DNA of 64,000 nt from the NCBI RefSeq assembly GCF_003269295.1, contig NZ_QLTT01000017.1, forward strand, positions 1 to 64,000, written 5' to 3'. The notes below the pieces were generated by a model. The model ran no database searches. It was given only the letters and a program-made list of their open reading frames with translations, and was not told where the DNA came from. Both the position numbers and the translations under genes were made by a program. Source of the stretch: Lentzea atacamensis. Lineage in GTDB: Bacteria; Actinomycetota; Actinomycetes; Mycobacteriales; Pseudonocardiaceae. This document shows positions 59,751 to 64,000 of this stretch, piece after piece (positions within the stretch are counted from its first letter, which is position 1; the number at the start of each line of letters is the position of its first letter).

Positions 59751-60458
59751 TCAGCGGCGCGCCACGGCCAGCAACCGGTGGCTGCCGACCTTGAACGCAC
59801 CCCCATCGGTGTCGCCGAACAGCTCGACAGACGCGAACCCGGCCGCCCGCAGCATCCGAGTCAGCTCACCAGCCGTGTAGACGTGCTGCACGGCGGTAGA
59901 CCGCTGCATCCGCACCCCGTCGCTGAAGGTGAAGTCGATCAGCAGCCGCCCCGACGCGACGTCGTACGAGTTGACGGCGACCATGTCGACGCCACCCGCG
60001 GACAGCTCGATCGAACCCGGCAACGACGGCAGCAACGACTCCGCCGCACACGAATAATCGATCACGAGGACCGGTGCGGCAGCCGCGAGATCCGCCAGAA
60101 AGCGGCAGGATCCCGGGTGATCCAAATAGCCGAAACTGTTGCCCATGCAAAGAGCCAGATCTGCGCGAACGCCCTGAGACGCCAGCGAGGAAATGTCTCC
60201 CAGCCGCCAGTCCAATGCGGGGGCCTGCGCGCGGGCGTGTTCGATGGCCTCGGCGGAAATGTCGACACCGGTCACGGTGTAACCGCGGCGAGCCAGCTCG
60301 ATGCTGTGCCTGCCGCTTCCGCACGGCGCGTCCAGCACGCGGGTCCCGTCGGCGAACCCGACGACGAAGTCGATCTCGGCGACCGTCTGGGAGGGCTGGA
60401 CCGCGCCGCGCCAGAAGGTGTTGGCGAGGTCGGTGAAGAACGAGGTGTACCAAGTCAA
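59751..60458 (-). CDS. Class I SAM-dependent methyltransferase
   Basis: A 235-aa soluble methyltransferase. The SAM loop is RVLDAPCGSGRHSIELA (near residue 45), followed by VTGVDISAEAIEHAR and ADLALCMGNSFGYLD. The late beta-rich part (VRMQRSTAVQHVYTAGELTR, AGFASVELFGDTDG) matches small-molecule methyltransferases. TTG at 60458 is chosen because GGAG precedes it and WYTSFFTDLANTFW starts the fold; longer frames lack support. Substrate unknown. First chromosomal gene right of the element. Confidence 0.88.
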   Translation of the reverse strand: MTWYTSFFTDLANTFWRGAVQPSQTVAEIDFVVGFADGTRVLDAPCGSGRHSIELARRGYTVTGVDISAEAIEHARAQAPALDWRLGDISSLASQGVRADLALCMGNSFGYLDHPGSCRFLADLAAAAPVLVIDYSCAAESLLPSLPGSIELSAGGVDMVAVNSYDVASGRLLIDFTFSDGVRMQRSTAVQHVYTAGELTRMLRAAGFASVELFGDTDGGAFKVGSHRLLAVARR

Positions 60459-60623
60459 GGTAGAAGCTCCTGGTGCGCACAAAACACGTAAAGGGACGTG
60501 TGTGTCACCGGGTACGGCGAAGGCACCCGGTGTGTCCGGGGGTGCCCATGGCATCGACCTCGTCTGGGTGAGTGCGTCAGAAGGCTCTACTCAAGCACAC
60601 CCGCGCCGACCAGCAGAAGCGAT

Positions 60624-61031
60624 TTAAGAGACGGAACGCGGCGTGGAGAAGCGGATCATGTTCCCCGACGGGTCGCGGAACGCGCAGTCGCGGACGCCGT
60701 AGAACTGGTCGATCGGCTCCTGCATCACCTCGGCGCCGGCCGCGCGGACCTGTTCGAACTTCGCGTCCACGTCGTCGATCTCGAAGATGATGCCCTGCAG
60801 GGATCCCTTGGCCAGCAACGCGTTCAGGGCCTCGTAGTCGGTCGGCGGGATGGGCAGGCCGATGCGGGACAGGCCGATCTCGATGTCCGGCTGGTCCGCC
60901 GGACCCACGGTGAGCCAGCGGTAGTCCTCCACGGACTCGTCGGTGCGCACTTCGAGGCCGATGACGTCGCGGTAGAACTTCAGGGCGGCGTCCTGGTCGT
61001 GGACGAAGAGGAACGTGTGCGAAAGCTTCAT
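60624..61031 (-). CDS. VOC-family (glyoxalase-like) protein
   Basis: A 135-aa protein with two beta-alpha-beta-beta-beta modules. MKLSHTFLFVHDQDAALKFY opens the first, IIFEIDDVDAKFEQVRAAGA the second, ending CAFRDPSGNMIRFS, the typical metal-side motif of this fold. Such proteins act in glyoxalase, dioxygenase or antibiotic-binding roles. The ATG at 61031 is preferred to a longer frame. It lies 11 bp downstream of the AraC gene on the same strand. Confidence 0.9.
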   Translation of the reverse strand: MKLSHTFLFVHDQDAALKFYRDVIGLEVRTDESVEDYRWLTVGPADQPDIEIGLSRIGLPIPPTDYEALNALLAKGSLQGIIFEIDDVDAKFEQVRAAGAEVMQEPIDQFYGVRDCAFRDPSGNMIRFSTPRSVS

Positions 61032-61042
61032 GCCACGAGACC

Positions 61043-61474
61043 CTAGGTAGAGCTGGGGCGCGTCGCTTCTCGAAACCTGCTCGGTCGCGTCAGGCCCTTC
61101 AGGTGGCATCCCGGTACCGCGGCCAGCGAGTCGTGCACGCGTGCCCGGTAGGCGGAGGGGGTTTCGCCGACGAGTTCGGTGAAACGGGCCGAGAACGAGC
61201 CGAGGGACGTGCAGCCGACCGCCATGCAGACCTCGGTCACCGACAGGTCGCCCAGGCGCAGCAACGCCTTCGCGCGCTCGATTCGCCTGGTCATGAGGTA
61301 GCCGTACGGGGTCTCGCCGTAGGCGGCGCGGAACTGGCGGGCGAAGTGGGAGGGTGACATCAGGGCGGCGCGGGCCATGGCGGGTACGTCCAGCGGCTTG
61401 GCGTACTCGCGGTCCATCAGGTCGCGCGCCCGGCGCAGGTGCGCGAGGTCCGAAGGCGTCACGACGACCAGCAT
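61043..61474 (-). CDS. AraC-family transcriptional regulator (DNA-binding domain only)
   Basis: A 143-aa regulator made of the two-helix-turn-helix AraC domain: LRRARDLMDREYAKPLDVPA, RAALMSPSHFARQFRAAYGE and VTEVCMAVGCTSLGSFSARF, then GETPSAYRAR. No N-terminal sensor domain is present, so it resembles short SoxS-like regulators. It is 11 bp from the VOC gene and probably controls it. Confidence 0.88.
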   Translation of the reverse strand: MLVVVTPSDLAHLRRARDLMDREYAKPLDVPAMARAALMSPSHFARQFRAAYGETPYGYLMTRRIERAKALLRLGDLSVTEVCMAVGCTSLGSFSARFTELVGETPSAYRARVHDSLAAVPGCHLKGLTRPSRFREATRPSST

Positions 61475-61682
61475 GCCACCGAGGGCACAGCTGTCCGCGC
61501 TCTGCTCACGCTTTTCTCCGGCCGAAGGTTGCCCTCGTCCCAAATAATCTTGCGTGTTTTTTCGTGACCTCTTGACGCTTCCCCGGACACTGTGCGTGCG
61601 GTACTTTTCGCACGTCCAGCTGGCGCGTGCGGGGGCGTTGACGTCGGCGGACTGCATTGTCACGGGGGTCTTGGGGGATTCA

Positions 61683-64000
61683 TTGTCCGGGAGATCGGTC
61701 GGCCGCGCTCTGCTCAGGTTCGCCGCTTTGACGACCGCGGCCGCGATGGCATTCGGCTCAACGTCCGTTGCTGCGTTCGGGCAAACCGAACCGACGGCCA
61801 CGAGCACACCGCCGGCCGAGACCCCGACGCCCCAGCCGACCTCGCAGACGCCCCCGCCCCCGCCGCCGAGCAACGAACCGGCGCCCCCGCCGATCCAGCT
61901 GGCGACCACCGGCAGCGTGAGCGGCGTGCTGTACGCCGACAAGGACCGCAACGGGCGGCAGGACCCCGGTGAGGCGATCGCAGGTGGCACGGTCACGATC
62001 TTCGGCGGCAGCGACAGCTCCGAGCACAAGGCCATCAGCGCCACCGACGGCAAGTTCGCGTTCCGCGATCTCACGCCCGGGACCTACCACCCCACCTACA
62101 CGCTGGCCGACGGCTGGGTCGTGCACCACACCACGGCCGCCGGCGACCTGATCACGGTCGCCGCGAACCAGACGACCGAGGTGTCCGCACGGGCTGAGCG
62201 GCCCTTCTCGGAACAGCTCAAGGTGACCGCGTCGCTCGACCGCGAGAGCTACAAGCACCCGGCGAACGCGACGATCAAGCTGCAGCTCACCAACACCACC
62301 GACCGCCCGATCGACGGCATCCAGGCGGCCTGCGACCGCGAGGAGTCCGCGAACTCGCTCGGCCGCGCCGAGGGCTGGAAGCAGCTGAAGGGCAGCGGGC
62401 TCCGGATCGAAGCCGGTGACCAGCGCACGATCTTCATCGTCGAGGAGATCCCGGCGGGCGCCCGTGAGCAGGGTTCCGTCACGCTCGACTGCGACTTCGC
62501 ACCGTTCGTCAACTGGAACCCCGACGGCCCGTCCGTGCACGACGAGGCGGCGGTCACCGGTGGCGTCGGCGGCTACACGATGCTGCTCGGCTACGACTGG
62601 AACGCCGACAACCGCGTCGACCCGGCCGAGGCCATCCACGGTGCGGAGGTCGTGCTGCTGCACCAGCAGACCGGCGTGCAGGTCGCCGAGGGGCGCAGCG
62701 GGCAGGACGGCAAGATCGAGTTCACCGGGCTGGCGCCCGGCGAGTACCGGGCGGTGGTCCTCGGCGGGTGGGCGTTCCGCGATGCCGGTCAGGATCTCGT
62801 GCGCATCACCGGCGAGCAGGGGTCCGGCTACCGGATCCTGAAGTACGCGAGGCCAGCGGACCTGCGCGGCGCGGTGAAGTTCGAGAAGACGCGCTACGAG
62901 TCGCACGAGACGGTGCGCATGTGGCTGACCGTCACGAACATCGGTGGCCAGACCGCTGAGCGCGCCCGCCTGGAGACGCCGATCAGGGAACTGGACATCC
63001 CCGAGTCGCAGTGGGGCGAGTTCGGCTACGGCGGTGCGGGCATCCGGATCCCCGCCGGCGAGTCCCGCACGTTCGAGGTCACGGGCAAGATCCGCGACAT
63101 CTACGGCGGCCAGCTGCGCTTCTGGCGGTGGATCAGCTACCTGGGCCGGCCGAACCCGCACAACAGCGGGTTCGAGGGCCTGGCCGAGGTCGTGCAGACC
63201 AGGGGCGACATCACCGGCGTCGTCTACACCGACCGGAACCGCAACGGCCAGCAGGATCACGGCGAGGCTGCCGCGGACGTCGTCGTCGAGGCCAACGGCG
63301 GTGCGCCGCACGGCTACTTCAAGACCACCACGGACGTCTCCGGCCGCTTCTCGTTCAACGGCGTTCCGTCCGGCTCGTACTGGGTCGGGTACACGCTGGC
63401 CGACGGGTGGCTCGTGCACATCGAGGGCGATGGCCCGCAGAGCTGGGTGGAGCCGGGAGCCTCGGTCCAGCTCACCGCACGCGCGGAGCGGCCGTACCGC
63501 GAGACGTTGAAGGCGACCGTGGTGCTCGACAAGGCCACCTATGCGGTCGGCGACCTCGCGAAGATCACCATCACGCTGACGAACACCGGCGACCGCGAGA
63601 TCAGCGGCATCCAGGCCGCGTGCAACAGGATCGGCGACGGCAACCACCTCGGCGGCAGCGACGAGGACCCGATGACCGGCTGGGGCGATCTGAGCTACTG
63701 GGGCAAGGGCGTGACGGTCGGCCCCCGAGAGACCCGGACGTTCGTCGTCACCGAGAAGGTGCCCACGGCGGCGCGCAACAAGCGCAGGGTGGTCATCGCC
63801 TGCGACTTCGCGCCGAACCCCGGCTACAACACCGATGGCCCGTACGGCTTCGACTGGGCCAGCGTGCCCGGTGGGTCTGGCGGTCTGACGGGACCGCTGT
63901 ACCACGACCGCAACGGCAACTACGTGGTCGACGCGGGCGAGGCCATCCCCAACACCCGGATCCTGCTGCTCACCGACAAGGAGAACGGCTTCGCCGTCGC
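61683..64000 (+). CDS. Large secreted SdrD-B-like repeat protein (3' end outside window)
   Basis: At least 772 codons, open to the window edge. TTG at 61683 follows GGGGGA and opens a signal peptide (LLRFAALTTAAAMAFG, cleavage near AFGQ). A Pro/Thr-rich linker is followed by repeated Cna-B/SdrD-B-like domains, each starting with a calcium-type loop: YADKDRNGRQDPGE, YDWNADNRVDPAE, YTDRNRNGQQDHGE, YHDRNGNYVVDAGE. Between them are CARDB-like segments (LKVTASLDRESYKHP, ITLTNTGDREISGIQAACN). It is probably a stalk-like surface protein; the C-terminal anchor cannot be seen. A long frame on the opposite strand is a shadow. Confidence 0.85.
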   Translation, partial: MSGRSVGRALLRFAALTTAAAMAFGSTSVAAFGQTEPTATSTPPAETPTPQPTSQTPPPPPPSNEPAPPPIQLATTGSVSGVLYADKDRNGRQDPGEAIAGGTVTIFGGSDSSEHKAISATDGKFAFRDLTPGTYHPTYTLADGWVVHHTTAAGDLITVAANQTTEVSARAERPFSEQLKVTASLDRESYKHPANATIKLQLTNTTDRPIDGIQAACDREESANSLGRAEGWKQLKGSGLRIEAGDQRTIFIVEEIPAGAREQGSVTLDCDFAPFVNWNPDGPSVHDEAAVTGGVGGYTMLLGYDWNADNRVDPAEAIHGAEVVLLHQQTGVQVAEGRSGQDGKIEFTGLAPGEYRAVVLGGWAFRDAGQDLVRITGEQGSGYRILKYARPADLRGAVKFEKTRYESHETVRMWLTVTNIGGQTAERARLETPIRELDIPESQWGEFGYGGAGIRIPAGESRTFEVTGKIRDIYGGQLRFWRWISYLGRPNPHNSGFEGLAEVVQTRGDITGVVYTDRNRNGQQDHGEAAADVVVEANGGAPHGYFKTTTDVSGRFSFNGVPSGSYWVGYTLADGWLVHIEGDGPQSWVEPGASVQLTARAERPYRETLKATVVLDKATYAVGDLAKITITLTNTGDREISGIQAACNRIGDGNHLGGSDEDPMTGWGDLSYWGKGVTVGPRETRTFVVTEKVPTAARNKRRVVIACDFAPNPGYNTDGPYGFDWASVPGGSGGLTGPLYHDRNGNYVVDAGEAIPNTRILLLTDKENGFAV

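Noticed and set aside
61758-63905. Minus-strand 715-codon frame
   Set aside because: Antisense shadow of the secreted SdrD-B-like protein, whose plus-strand frame has a signal peptide and repeated domains.

Overview
The window is high-GC actinobacterial chromosome. It carries galactofuran genes (glf, two glfT2-type genes, glfT1), a Wzm/Wzt exporter, a bacterial proteasome activator ending in GQYL, many GTG starts and chaplin-like surface repeats. This fits a mycolata-related or Pseudonocardiaceae-type actinomycete (inference; no rRNA is present to settle it).

Layout. 1-4390: serS and two secreted cell-wall-hydrolase-like proteins that share a five-unit VCBS repeat cassette. 4448-8113: L-2-hydroxyglutarate oxidase, an LLM-class oxidoreductase, a HAD phosphatase and an LpxA-like acyltransferase. 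8239-22802: a cell-envelope glycan block with an amino-sugar aminotransferase and dehydrogenase, a large GT-C-like membrane protein, a UDP-GlcNAc 2-epimerase, GT2 enzymes, a flippase, UDP-galactopyranose mutase, two GlfT2-type galactofuranosyltransferases and a PIG-L deacetylase. 22835-25748: a CUT1 sugar importer without its ATPase. 26055-33049: glfT1-wzt-wzm, methyltransferases, Bpa, a PLP-fold protein lacking the usual lysine and a quinone oxidoreductase, recalling the mycobacterial Rv3777-Rv3783 neighbourhood. 33094-40673: GNAT, secreted M28 peptidase, YpfJ-like metalloprotease, chaplin-like anchored protein, secreted 5'-nucleotidase and a MarR regulator.

40733-59628 is an integrated actinomycete conjugative element (AICE) of about 18.8 kb, inserted in the 3' end of a tRNA-Ser(TGA) gene and bounded by a 56-bp perfect duplication. 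It encodes integrase, excisionase, a Prim-Pol plus helicase replication module with a solitary cytosine methyltransferase, a TraB-type FtsK translocase with spread-like membrane proteins, and a run of tiny translationally coupled genes, many of them Cys-rich. It also has a RRQRL zinc protein, an orphan Pycsar-effector-like membrane protein, a divergent GntR-purC-small-protein operon with four operator copies, and an AT-rich class II Fic protein as right-end cargo. Non-coding structure is rich: two iteron clusters bracket the replication genes, long palindromes lie upstream of the Prim-Pol gene, paired arm sites lie at both ends, and a family of at least six stem-loop repeats with a conserved loop precedes small genes and xis. 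That repeat family is the strongest candidate for something undescribed.

59751-64000: chromosome resumes with a methyltransferase, a VOC protein, an AraC regulator and the start of a large secreted SdrD-B-like repeat protein that runs off the end.
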